From: Pristionchus mayeri
Taxonomy: Eukaryota; Nematoda; Chromadorea; Rhabditida; Neodiplogasteridae
Length of the DNA stretch: 64,000 nucleotides
Direction of reading: 5' to 3'
Assembly (NCBI GenBank): GCA_036245805.1
Contig: BTRK01000006.1
Location: 33,546,901-33,610,900 of the forward strand
The position numbers and the translations under genes were made by a program. Shown piece after piece: positions 12,070 through 22,900 of the stretch. The first letter of the stretch is position 1; each line of letters opens with the position of its first letter. The notes under the pieces were generated by a model. The model did no database searches, had not been told where the DNA came from, and saw nothing but the letters and a program-made list of their open reading frames with translations.

Positions 12070-12332
12070 ATGACAAAGGAAGGCAATCTTTTAATGGCAG
12101 TGAAACAAATCCTCGGAATGGACGATCCCAAATCCAAAAATTTGTTGAAAGAGGTTAGCTTCGATACTCTTCTCACATAACAATTTGACACATTTGTTCG
12201 CAGGAAGCTGGGAATTCCAAAGTATTGGAGGATGTAGAATATGATGAAAATGAAAAGAATTCTATGCCGAACAGAGAAACGTGGGAACAGTCTCGATTAC
12301 AAGCTATTTACAAATATCCACTATGCTCGTGA
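12070..12332 (+). CDS. small hypothetical protein, about 70 residues
   Basis: Two exons, 12070-12153 and 12204-12332, join in phase 0 across a 50-nt GT-AG intron. The protein starts MTKEGNLLMAVKQILGMDDP and ends AIYKYPLCS; it is charged, acidic in the middle (EDVEYDENEKN) and has no signal peptide or membrane segment. An in-frame TGA seven bases above the ATG supports this start, and a TTTCAG acceptor just upstream suggests a spliced or trans-spliced leader. I do not recognise the family. Confidence 0.4.
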
Positions 12333-12757
12333 AATAGATGCAACCTGAAATATGAAATGTTCTATGGACAGTATTACAATGTCACATGCCATTCGATTAT
12401 ATAAAATACTTTTTTATTTCATTAAAATTCGTCAGATGTATCTGAGGATGTGCAAAATTGATGTAATGTTGAGTGGACAAATCTGATATATCGAAGCAAG
12501 GAAACAAATCGGAATCGTTGAATGATGAAACTTTTTTGCGCACTTTTGGACAATTTATTGCCCCTGTGATGAACATATCGCTTTACAATTGAAATCTAGA
12601 TGGAAGAACTGTTGTATACAGAGTTTTAATAAATTTTAAAAACACTATTTACACTGAATCTATCAAGCGTACGGTTCACATCTTGGCCTTCCTGATAGAT
12701 TTCACACGTTGGGATAGTTCGAGCATTCCAGAGGATTTGTCTGCAATATAGTTAGCA
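12333..12757. other. convergent 3' region
   Basis: Lies between the 3' ends of the small gene (+) and the hydroxyacyl-CoA dehydrogenase (-). It is AT-rich, with nothing beyond presumed 3' UTRs. Confidence 0.4.
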
Positions 12758-15700
12758 TCAGTTCGTCTTAGCATGGGTCATCTCCAATAAGGTCATAATC
12801 ACCGCACCATTGGCTTTCCAGTCATGTAGTTTCTCTGCGAGTCTCTTCTGTCTGCTCTCTCCCCACTTGAGGGGCCCTCCAGTGGAAGGAGGCCAACCGA
12901 ATCCGAAGATGCTGCAATTGTATCCCCTCCATTGATAGCTACAGTTCATAGCAATCTGCATAGGGCAGTTGTTACATGTATAAACGTACAACATGATGTC
13001 AATGAGTGCTGGATCAGCGATGAGTCCCTTCTCGAGTAGGTTGTATCCCTCGTTGACCATGGGGAAGAGCAACGCTTCCAGAACATCCTAAGTATTCTTA
13101 TTTTTTCAATGAACAGATATTTCCAAATGAAATGTGCTTAAATAGCAAAATTGGATTGCAAAACATACTTGATCGCTCATCAACACGCTGTTTCTGGTTG
13201 CCTTCGATGCGAGATCCCGGATGATCCATTCTACCTGAGATGTGCAACATGATTGTCAGTAAGATATTGAGACGGGTTTCAATTGCGCAACAAAATGAAG
13301 ATGAGCAGTGGTACCTCAGCATCGCAGTGCTTCTTCGCATCTGCATCGTACGAGTAGAATCCCTTGCCTGCAATACATCCTCTATTCTCAAGTCACGCTC
13401 AATCTCATCCCAACATAGATCTCAATTTGAAATATTCCAATAATTTTCTACTATGATATTTGTAGAATAAAATTTGCAAATGTAAAATGAAAAATGTTAG
13501 AAATAGCGATAATCTGCAGGCGCACGAATGAGAAGCGAATCTTATCACCAACCATTCTTCCTTCCGAATCTGTTCCTCTTCAGCAGTTCTTGTTCAAGGG
13601 GATTAAGAGGCCAGCCCTGCTCACTTTTCACCTTCACGCTCACGTCGAGTCCTCCAAAATTTATTTGAATTACTTTCATCTTGACTGTGGCATTGACGTT
13701 ACGAGTTGACAGTCATTTTAAGGGCAGAAATTTGCGAAAAGAGAAATTATGTTAGCAATATAAGAGTAACAATTGAATGGTGATTTTGAGGTGCTGCGGT
13801 TTTGGGAACAATTTCGGAACTCTATACCATTCATATCGTGCATTGTAAGCGGTCCCATGAGAAAACCGGCGTGTCGAATGATCTCATCGACCTGCACACA
13901 GATGAACTATTCATTCAGATATTCAACTTTTTCTCCGAGTATGGAATAGTTTAATCATATCCTTGAAAGACCCACTTGATGGGGCATCAATCCGTGTTCG
14001 TACATGAGTCGATGTGCCTGCTCGAGATAGGCAAATAGCATTCGATTGAATACAAATCCAGGGCAGTTTCCAACTAGCACTGCCACCTGAGATGGGAGGA
14101 TTAGCTTGAGCTCTATGGAACACTTGCTCTATGAAGTGTGCAAGCAAATACTATCACTCGCCTTCTTCATCGATCGACACGCTTCGAAGGCAGTTGCCAC
14201 TGCCTTTCCGGATGTCTTCTTTCCATGCACGATCTCGACAACCTTAAACGATGTTCTTGTGCAATTTTTGCCAGTAATTTTTGCCATGGCAAGTATTCCA
14301 ATGACCCCGTGTTATGCATAACAATGTGCATTTGAGAGGTCGGGCATGGAGTTGTACAGGAAGGATGAAAGGAAGACCTTGATGACGTGAGCAGGATTGA
14401 AGAAGTGAATGCCGACGAGACGAGAGGGATCGGAGAGCACCGAGGCCATCTGGGATATGTTGAATCCAGCACTGGAAAATAATGCACAATGGAAACCTCA
14501 TCGATGTTCAAGCTTGAAGTGTTTGATCCGAAGATGCAGCATTTGCTACAGATCTTCTGAAGTTTAGTGAAGAGTTCCTTCTTCAATTGCATGTTCTCGA
14601 ATACGACCTCGATCACCTCAAGAATTATTTTTTTAAACAATTTTTGGTAAATTATTATGCGCTATCGCCACAATGCGTGATCGCTCGATCAGCATCCCGG
14701 AGATCCATTCATTACGACGAAGCCGTGATTGAATGAATATTCACCAGCTGGCAGGCCGACAGTTCCTCCAGTTTCGTGGTGAAGCGAAGGGATGAACCGG
14801 TGAGTCTCGCGACATCTTTCGGCTTGAATCTGACAAAATCATTTCATTCTGGGAAAAATTGTCGGCGTACCGTTTCAGCTCAGTTTCTCGCTTGATCGTG
14901 ATCTCCAACTCCTTCTTGCAGAAGGAAAGCGACTGAAAACACTCATCAACGGTGTAAAATGGTTAGAGCGGAAGCATGATAAGCTTGCCTTCAATCACAC
15001 AACGATGTACAATCATCAATACGCATACCTTCTCATCGTTCTCCACGAGGATCACATCGTATCCTGCTCTGCAGAGGGCAATGGCGATTCCTCTTCCCAT
15101 CGTGCCCCCACCAATCACAGAAACCTGCCATCGAGAAATACAGTACCGCTCGATCGCCTCCCTAACGGGCGAGGCGCGGCGAGTCGCGGCGAGTCGCCTC
15201 ATGTCGCCTCAACTTTGATGCGGCTTAAACCACCTTCAAAGTGCATATTTTTGGGGCAATTTTTGGCTGTGGACTTCTCTCATCAGTGCGAATGAATCTG
15301 CGAAATCTGCTTTCGACAATATTGATATTGAGCTATGTCCTGAGGGGGCATCATTCGAGTCTCTCTCCCCTCCCCTCCCCTCATTTCCCTACAGTTCCTC
15401 ACTCCAAATCTCCATCTTTCGAAGGAGCGGTATCGTAGGGAAATGAGGGGAAGGGAGGGGAGAAAGACTCGAATGATGACCTCAAGGACATAGCTCAAAA
15501 TCAATATTTTCGAAAGCAGATTTCACATATTGATTCACACTGATGAGAGAAGCCCACAGCCAAAAATAGCCCCAAAAATATACACTTTGAAGGTGGTTTA
15601 GGACGACTCAAAGTTGAGGCGACGTGAGGCGACTCGCCGCGACTCGCCGCGCCTCACCCGTTAGGGAGGCGATCGAGCGGTACTGTAGTTGTGAGATCGG

Positions 15701-16073
15701 CATGAGATTGGATTCGCCTTCAGCGTTCTTTGACAGACTATCTACTTTTTGTGCTAAATCAGAAATGGAAGATAAACTTGATAAACTCAGGCAATTCTCC
15801 CACTTCTTGGAAAGTTTTTTTCAACAATTCAGCTCACTGTTTTCATGTCGACAGATTCGCAGTTCTCGTGGCTTTCTCCTGATGGAAGTTTCCACTGCAA
15901 TATTTCACATTTCAGTTACCTGGATAATGGGAGATAATGGCAAAATAGTCAATGAAATTGTTACTTATGTTTATTTTGATAATTTGATATCATAGAAAAG
16001 GACTGACTTGATTTGCTTTCTCGTAAGCCCCCATGAGGTACTCCTCGATCTCCTTCGGCACTTTGAAGTTCAT
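12758..16073 (-). CDS. 3-hydroxyacyl-CoA dehydrogenase (ECH-8/ECH-9-like form)
   Basis: Oxidises L-3-hydroxyacyl-CoA to 3-ketoacyl-CoA with NAD in fatty-acid beta-oxidation. About fourteen exons give about 408 residues. ATG at 16073 starts MNFKVPKEIEEYLMGAYEKA. The NAD-binding fold follows (VSVIGGGTMGRGIAIALC), then VIEVVFENM, NTSSLNIDEMASVL and the signature around IHFFNPAH, then the C-terminal domain (CPGFVFNRMLF) and a second C-terminal repeat (VNEGYNLLEKG, FGFGWPPSTGGPLKWGE). There is no enoyl-CoA hydratase domain, so it resembles the short C. elegans ECH-8/ECH-9 type; that comparison is from memory. The intron after RSMKK starts with GC. An apparent 25-residue insertion before FGFGWPP disappears if a GTACGT...TTGCAG intron at about 12912-12990 is removed. 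Intron 1 holds a foldback. Confidence 0.85.
15141..15685. mobile_element. foldback element, family 3, in HCDH intron 1
   Basis: A palindrome of 545 bp with ends CAGTACCGCTCGATCGCCTC and complement, flanked by TA (15139-15140 and 15686-15687). A terminal CAGT is typical of Tc1-like inverted repeats. Behind the ends is a GC-rich block with a repeated GGCGAGTCGC, resembling the GAGGCGAATCGC end of family 2. The element starts only about 16 bases before the exon 2 acceptor. Confidence 0.8.
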
Positions 16074-16531
16074 TTTCTAAAAGTTTCAGTTTCATCTAAA
16101 ATGGTTAAAACAGAGCGAACATGTAGCACGAAAGGGTGAAAGCGTGCTCGAATGCGCGTCATTTAGGGGGTGCGTACAAACTACACTCGATACTCCCTCG
16201 TTCCGACTGCCATCTCTCTTATTCCCTCTCCTCTCTCTTTTCGCTGTTTTCTCCCCCATAATTCCCCTATTCTTATCACCCCATGGAGAGATAGAAGTGT
16301 AGCCACAGTGTGACTCCGAATTGACATTGAAAAATGATTCATATCAGCTATTTACTACCATTTATTAGAATTGAACCATGCAAGAAATATCTACATATCT
16401 CGATCGTCTTACATATTTGTATGAATCTCCTGGCATGAGAGGTAGATATCTAGTGGGAAGCATAAAGCTTGAACATGTGAACATAACTAATTAGAGAAAA
16501 GAAAGAAGGCAGTTGTTATTATTCGTCTTGA
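16074..16531. other. upstream region of the HCDH gene
   Basis: Contains pyrimidine-rich sequence (CTCTCTTATTCCCTCTCCTC, near 16213) just above the minus-strand HCDH start, and the 3' flank of the EGF paralogue. No gene is recognised. Confidence 0.4.
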
Positions 16532-17100
16532 TTATCCGATGGTGAGTGTCTGATTGCAGGTGGGACCAGTGAATCCCCAGTTGCAGAGACAGAAGAAACT
16601 AGTCGTCGACCCGAGACAGAGACCGTTGCTGTTGCACGAGGTAGCAGAGGTGCATAGGGCTGCAAAGAGAGATTACACACAATCCTATTCTAATTACAAA
16701 GATATTAGGCATTTTATAATAGTTTCTATTAGAGAAATCATAGTAGGAAAAGTATCTGACTTTGTTCGCAGCTGAGTCCCATGAATCCCTGATCGCAGAG
16801 GCACAGCTTCAGTTGTTTCCATCCCAGACAGTTCCCCCTGTCGGAGCAGTCGGTGCGGTCGCACACTTGCAGTTGCTGAACAGCACTCAGCCCATCAGAG
16901 AGCGACTTTAGCCGTTCACAAGTCAATTGCTGCAGAAGCAGGACTCGGACTACTACCAGGGCAAAAAAAGGAACGCACACAAAGGTGCCTATTGTGGAAA
17001 TTTAGCTGATTTTAATCTATAATTGATTAAAAGATATTGGAAATCTCACTGAAACAGCGATGGAAGGGAGAAGGAGAAGGAGAATCAGAAGCCCGTGCAT
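16532..17100 (-). CDS. small secreted protein with two EGF-like domains (paralogue)
   Basis: Three exons on the minus strand: 17100-17050 (51 nt, signal peptide MHGLLILLLLLPSIAVS), 16875-16761 (115 nt) and 16659-16532 (128 nt). Exon 2 encodes VCDRTDCSDRGNCLG then CLCDQGFMGLSCE, and exon 3 encodes CTSATSCNSNGLCLG then CLCNWGFTGPTC and a short tail to TAA. Lengths and phases of exons 2 and 3 are identical to those of the gene at 5435-5896, and the protein sequences align along their length, so the two are duplicates. An alternative longer frame through the intron (GTG at 16980) is not needed. The protein should be exported; the role is unknown. Confidence 0.8.
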
Positions 17101-17135
17101 GTCGAGTGAAATATCGCAATCAGCTGTTATTGCGT

Positions 17136-17142
17136 TTTTATA
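17136..17142 (-). promoter_or_regulatory. candidate TATA box of the EGF paralogue
   Basis: TATAAAA on the minus strand lies 36-42 bases upstream of the ATG at 17100. This spacing would give a very short 5' UTR. Confidence 0.4.
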
Positions 17143-17510
17143 TCTCTTCCCCCGCTGCGCTAACAAGACTAAGGGTTTTGTTCACTCGGAGGGAATCCAC
17201 AAGCATCGTTTCTCTACGCACGTTTCCTTTGTCTGAATGCAACGAAATCCCGGAAGGAGTGATCTGACCAAGGAATGAAATGGATTTGTGTGTAAACAGA
17301 GAGTAGATTCGAATCGAAACATGATCATCGTTGGCGAAATTGATTGACTTGTGACATTCCTCCTCAGATAATTCAATCTTCAAATACGATAAATTTCCAG
17401 GCACAATTTTGGGGAGCAAATCACTCAAGTTTTACTTTCAATTGTGATGGATGCTCTCAATTCAGGAGGCAACTTTTAATTACTCTGCATGGTTATGAAT
17501 GTTTTAAATA
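17143..17510. other. upstream region with an unassigned minus-strand frame
   Basis: A 96-codon open frame on the minus strand (17138-17428) has protein-like composition (YLKIELSEEECHKSINFAND) but no ATG start, and it runs into the TATA-like sequence of the EGF gene. It could be a decayed exon. I cannot support it as a gene. Confidence 0.3.
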
Positions 17511-18527
17511 TCACGCCATTCACGAGAAAATCGAGCTAGAATCGCGATTCATGGGAATGGAGAGGAAAATCGTGAAATGAGTTCTAACCGGTTTTAGACT
17601 CCCTGAGGCATGCCTGAGTGACCCCTGAAGTCTTATAGTGCACACTTCATTTTGGAGCTCCCTATGTAGGGTCGGATACCGGCATCACTCACTTTGAGAG
17701 ATGTTTTCTTGGATACGGTGAAAGATAGAGCAAAATTGACCTCTGAGTGACCCAACTCATTTTTCGAGCTCTATCGATCTATCCAAACAATTTTTACTGA
17801 AAGCCATTTTCAACAGTGGTACACTTCGGTCCACTTTTCTCAAAAATGTAGGTGAAGACGCAGCTCAATTTGTCACACTAGATGCAGTTCAGCGAGATCT
17901 TTCCAATGAGTGGTTTGCGAAAATAATGCGAACACTTGGGTGCGAGTTACGTCCTGTAAACATCGCCTGAATCGTTTGAACTTTATTTACCACAGGCATT
18001 TCGATAAAAAATCGATCATTTTTGGCCGCGCGCTCCGAAATGAGCGGTGTGGAATGAAATCGGCTGTTGAAAATAACGTTTAAACGATTCAGATGATGTT
18101 TGCAGGACGGAACTCGCACCCAAGTGTTCGTATTGTTTTCGCAAACCACTCATTGGAAAGCTCTCGCCGAGCTGCATCTAGTGTGACAATTTGAGCTGCG
18201 TCTTCACCTACATTTTTGAAAAAAGTGACCCGAAGTGTACCACTGTTGAAAATGGGTTTCAGAGAAAATGGTTTCGATAGATCGATAGAGCTCGAAAAAT
18301 TAGTTGGGTCACTCAGAGGTTAATTTTGCTCTATCTTTCACCGTAAGCAAGAAAACAGCACTCAAAGAGGGAGATGCCGGTATCCGACCCTACATAGGGT
18401 CCTCCAAAATGAAGTGTCCACTATAAGACTTCAGGGGTCACTCAGGCATGCCTCAGGGAGGCCAAAACCGGTTAGAACTCATTTCACCATTCCCATGCTC
18501 AGCTCGATTCTCTCATGAGAGGCGTGA
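17511..18527. mobile_element. foldback element, family 4
   Basis: A palindrome of about 1.0 kb. The ends are TCACGCC followed by AATCGAGCT-like sequence and the complement, flanked by TA (17509-17510 and 18528-18529). The arms pair strongly from TTCTAACCGGTTTTAG inward, with a centre near 18020. No coding capacity is seen. The first bases, TCACG, resemble family 1, but the rest is unrelated. Confidence 0.75.
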
Positions 18528-19932
18528 TATGTTTGTAGAAATTTTCAAAACATTTATTCCTTATAGAAAATACACAAAGCCCAGAACCTTTTACATTCGT
18601 TTCATAATCTCAGGTATGTTTTCACTCAAAAAAAGATTTGTTCATTTTCAACAGGAATCGCAGCATTTCTCTCAATTTTTTGCGCTGTCTGAAGGATCTT
18701 CCATGGGATGGAGTCAATGGTTGATCTGGATTTCCAAAGAGATATGCGTATGCACTTTTCTTTACTTGAAATTTCCTATGATTGCAGTGTTTCGATAATT
18801 TATTCTCACAAATTCAAAAGCTTCCAGTTTGGTAGTGTTGAAAACACCATTGCACAACTACGTAAGCTCATTCGTAGTGATCCAAATAACACGAAATTGC
18901 TTATGGTAATCCAAGTAATTGCAACAGATTGAATGAAATAAATTACGCATGCTAATGGATGCTTGTTTACCATTAGCCAGAAAGAAGAAAATAGTGTTAC
19001 GATAAGAGATTCAAATGCGATTTCCAGCCACTACTAATGGGATTCCAGCTCTTAGAGACACCTGGATCCGAAAAAAGCAAATCCTCCAAGCCCTTCTGTA
19101 CCTTCCAGCTTTCGAATATTGTTTCCTTCGTTTTGATCACATATACTTTTTTTAATTTCTTCACAGTTGTAAGATTACGACTTGCACTAGAAATCAAAGA
19201 CAATTGGTTTGTTTTTCGGAAATTTTATAAATCAATTCGTCTACTCATATTACGCCCAGTGCCAGCGTATTATCGCCTGTGCGCGCGATTCGTACAGTTT
19301 ATCGCTCCTTCTCTTCCTCTTTTCTACCTCCCCCCATCCCCTCCCCCCCCCCTCTCTCCACCCCCCCCCCCTTCCGTCTCCTACCCTCCCCTCCCCCTCT
19401 TCTTTCTATCATGTGGACACAGGTGGATGGGGTAGAATTTGGTTGGCACGCCACGCTCTATTCCCACTTTCAGTAAGATATGTGCGACAATTTGTGTCGC
19501 CCTCTCGATTTCTCGTTATCTCTCTCGTTCATTGTAAATGCCACTGCCCGTGGCGTCTCTCTCCCTCTTTCTCTACTTTTTCATTCTCTCTACTAAGAAT
19601 GACGCTTTTTTCGGCGTCTCTCTCACTTTCGCGTGCTCTCTCGTCTTCCTCTGCCCTCTGTTTCATCGGCGCTTAGCGACGTTGACATCTCCTCTCATTC
19701 TTCCCTACTTTGTATCTCCATTCACTGTGATCATCGTGTTATGATGATACGCTTCAATAGATTATAGCGATTCAATAGATTCAATAGCATTTCTCTTTTG
19801 CAGACCCGTTCCTTCAGTGCAGTGAATGCAGCTCGAACCGAACGTGAGACGCAGGGTGTTTTCTCAGACATTTCATCTATCGGTTTCCTCCTGTTTATTT
19901 TAATAATACCTTGAAAATTGCATGATTTACAG
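18528..19932 (+). other. region upstream of the phospholipase gene
   Basis: Holds a 74-codon open frame (18708-18932; tail GSVENTIAQLRKLIRSDPNN) that looks somewhat protein-like but has no confirmed exon partners. It also holds a poly-C/T tract at about 19330-19410 and a CTCTC-rich stretch to 19690. The phospholipase promoter should lie here. Confidence 0.3.
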
Positions 19933-22900
19933 ATGAAAGGTGGCTATCAAGAAATACCACGACTTGACTTGTCCAAGGTATTCACTCGATCCTCCATTCT
20001 CGATCAACTTACTTCCAATTGATCGTCCTCTGCCGTCTGATTCATATCTTGCCCAATTAGTTCAGCGAATGAATCATTTCGCGATTCTATTTCTGAAGGG
20101 TCAATAATCCCTCCGTCTTCAGACTCGTCGTCCTTCCTTCGCTGTTCGATGGACGATGAGACTGCTAATTCTGGCTCTCTTCGCCTCGATGATCTACCTC
20201 GGATATCGATATATCGTCACTTCCTCAGACGAAGGAATTACCGATAGGGGTTCGCACTTTTTTCCTTCCTTACTTTTTTGGGATTGTTTTTTATCTAAAT
20301 TCAAACATAATTGCAATTTCTTCGATTATTCACTGACTTCTTTATCACGTGTCTTCTGAGAGATTGCATGAAAATTAGCCCCGTGAGGAACTAGCTGCAA
20401 AAGTTTAAGCAATATTTCCAAGAAAATTATATTAGAGTCCGTTGGGGACGAGGAAACTTATTCACACGCGATTTGGGCTGGAGCCGGCTTTTAGGCATTT
20501 TACGGTCTTCAATCCGGCTCTGTCATATTTCGTTTCGTTTTTGAGCTACAAATACCGCAAATAGCTCAAAATGTGGGGAAAATTATTCTAAGAAACTTTC
20601 ATGTTGAGACCTAATCTGTACGAAGTAGCTGTCATGCAGAAAATATCGAAAAACTATCAGTAGATTCATTTAAAAATTCATACTCGGTTTAGGACCCCCC
20701 GTTTCACCACTTTCTGAACACAGATTCGGAAACTACATACTCATATTAGTCTGAGATAAATAGTTTCCTGAATCGGCAGGGGTGTAAATACGTCGAAGCA
20801 AGCTAATATATGTGTTAAGTTCGCTAGATAGGAAATTTCAATCTCAACATTTTGAGTCGTAATCACTCAGGAACATCTATTTTTTCATAGTTTTCATATA
20901 AAGTGTCAATTTGTTGAAAATGCGGTTGAAAAATCCGAAGATATCCAACTTTCAAAAAAATCATATTTTTCACCTCTGAAATCTCAAATTTACATGTTGC
21001 TAACTCATTTCAAGATCATTACATGTGCTAGCTATATAAAAGTTATAGTATGCTTAGCCATGAGTGAAAATTTGTGGTACTGAGCACCTCCACTATTTCG
21101 ATGCTCGAACTTCTGATCCTCGAATATCGAAGATCGACAACGTCGGTCACATAAAAAAAAACGCTTTTTGAAATGGATATTGTAAATTCAGATGATTTCT
21201 ACATTTAAAAAATGTTTTCGTATGAAGATTAATAAGAAATAAATATAAAATCCGTGAATTTTCTCTTTTCAAAATTTGCGAAATTTTCGGTATTCAAAAA
21301 ATTTCATTTTCGAAAAACTCAAAATGTTTAGTGTTTTTTGTTAATTTTTAATTTATTTTCATATAAAAACATTTTTCAAAGGTATAAATCAGCTGAATTT
21401 ACAATATCCATTTCAAAAGCGTATTTTTTATGTGACCGACGTTGTCGATCTTCGATATTCGAGGATCAGAAGTTCGAGCATGGAAATAGTGGAGGTGCTC
21501 AGTACCACAAATTTTCACTCACGGCTAAGCATACTATAACTTCTATATAGCTAGCACATGTAATGATCTTGAAATGATGAGTTAGCAACATGTAAATTTG
21601 AGATTTCAGAGGTGAAAAATATGATTTTTTTGAGTTGGATATCTTCGGATTTTTCAACAGCATTTTCAACAAATTGACACTTTATATGAAAACTATTAAA
21701 AAATAGATGTTCCTGAGTGATTACGACTCAAAATGTTGAGATTGAAATTTCCTATCTAGCGAACTTAACACATACTTTAGCTTGCTTCGACGTATTTACA
21801 CCCCTGCCGATTCAGGAAACTATTTTTCTCAGACTAATATGAGTATGTAGTTTCCGAATCTGTGTTCAGAAAGTGGTGAAACGGGGGGTCCTAAACCGAG
21901 TATGAATTTTTAAATGAATCTACTGATAGTTTTTCGATATTTTCTGCATGACAGCTACTTCGTACAGATTAGGTCTCAACATGAAAGTTTCTTAGAATAA
22001 TTTTCCCCACAGTTTCCGCTATTTGCCGTATTTATAGCTCAAAAAAGAAACGAAATATGACAGAGCCGGATTGAAGACCGTAAAATGCCTAAAAGCCGGC
22101 TCCAGCCGAAATCGTAAATAAGTTTCCTCGTCCCCAACGGACTCAAATATAATTTTCTTGGAAATATTGCTTAAACTTTTGCAGCTAGTTCCTCATGGTC
22201 ATGCAATCTCTCAGAAGACACGTGTTATGCCCAAGACAGCACTCGAATGGGGAAAACATGACAAAGACTAAATGTGATTGAAAACAAGCAATCAAATCAG
22301 CGGCCTGCGTTTCAGACGAGAAAGATTTTACAATTTGATGTTTGTACTCCCAGTGATCAGTGGCGCGGGTGAATAGCCATAAGAAGAAGTTCCGTGGGTG
22401 TGATCACATAGAGAGATGTTGAGAGATGTAACACCCCTTTGAGTAATAGTGCCACTTTCACTCGTGTGTAAGGCAGAACGACAGTATTCGGAAAATATTT
22501 TAGACAAAGAGATATTCGTCAATAGTAATCCGTAGAGATATGCAACTATCGGATGCGTACTTCAGAACGGGCTGCATTGAGAGAAGGTCCAACTGAGGAT
22601 GCAAAGACGACCACCAAGAAACCAGATCGAGGCACTCGTCCTCACATGACCCTTGATCAGCCGATTCCAGGCAAGATGAACTGCAATGGACCGTCCATCA
22701 GACCAAGTGCCAAGGTAGGGGGGGAAGATCAGAAAACTTTCTTGTTCGTGACTAAAAGCATGACGATAGACTAGAAAATTATTGATGCACTGGAAATTAT
22801 TGATGGAATTATGAAGCGAATCGATTGCAGACTCCGACGGACGTGAATCAGGTTCGGCCAGCAGACATCACGTACATCGCTGCTCTCGGAGACTCCATCA

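Noticed and set aside
12912..12990. 25-residue Cys-containing insertion in the dehydrogenase
   Set aside because: Removing a GTACGT...TTGCAG intron restores the standard family sequence in phase.
15624..15995. 123-codon plus-strand frame
   Set aside because: Starts in the foldback arm and runs through the dehydrogenase intron; no coding features.
19330..19690. 155-codon frame in a poly-C/CTCTC region
   Set aside because: Low-complexity pyrimidine sequence is open in several frames; no splice sites or conserved motif.
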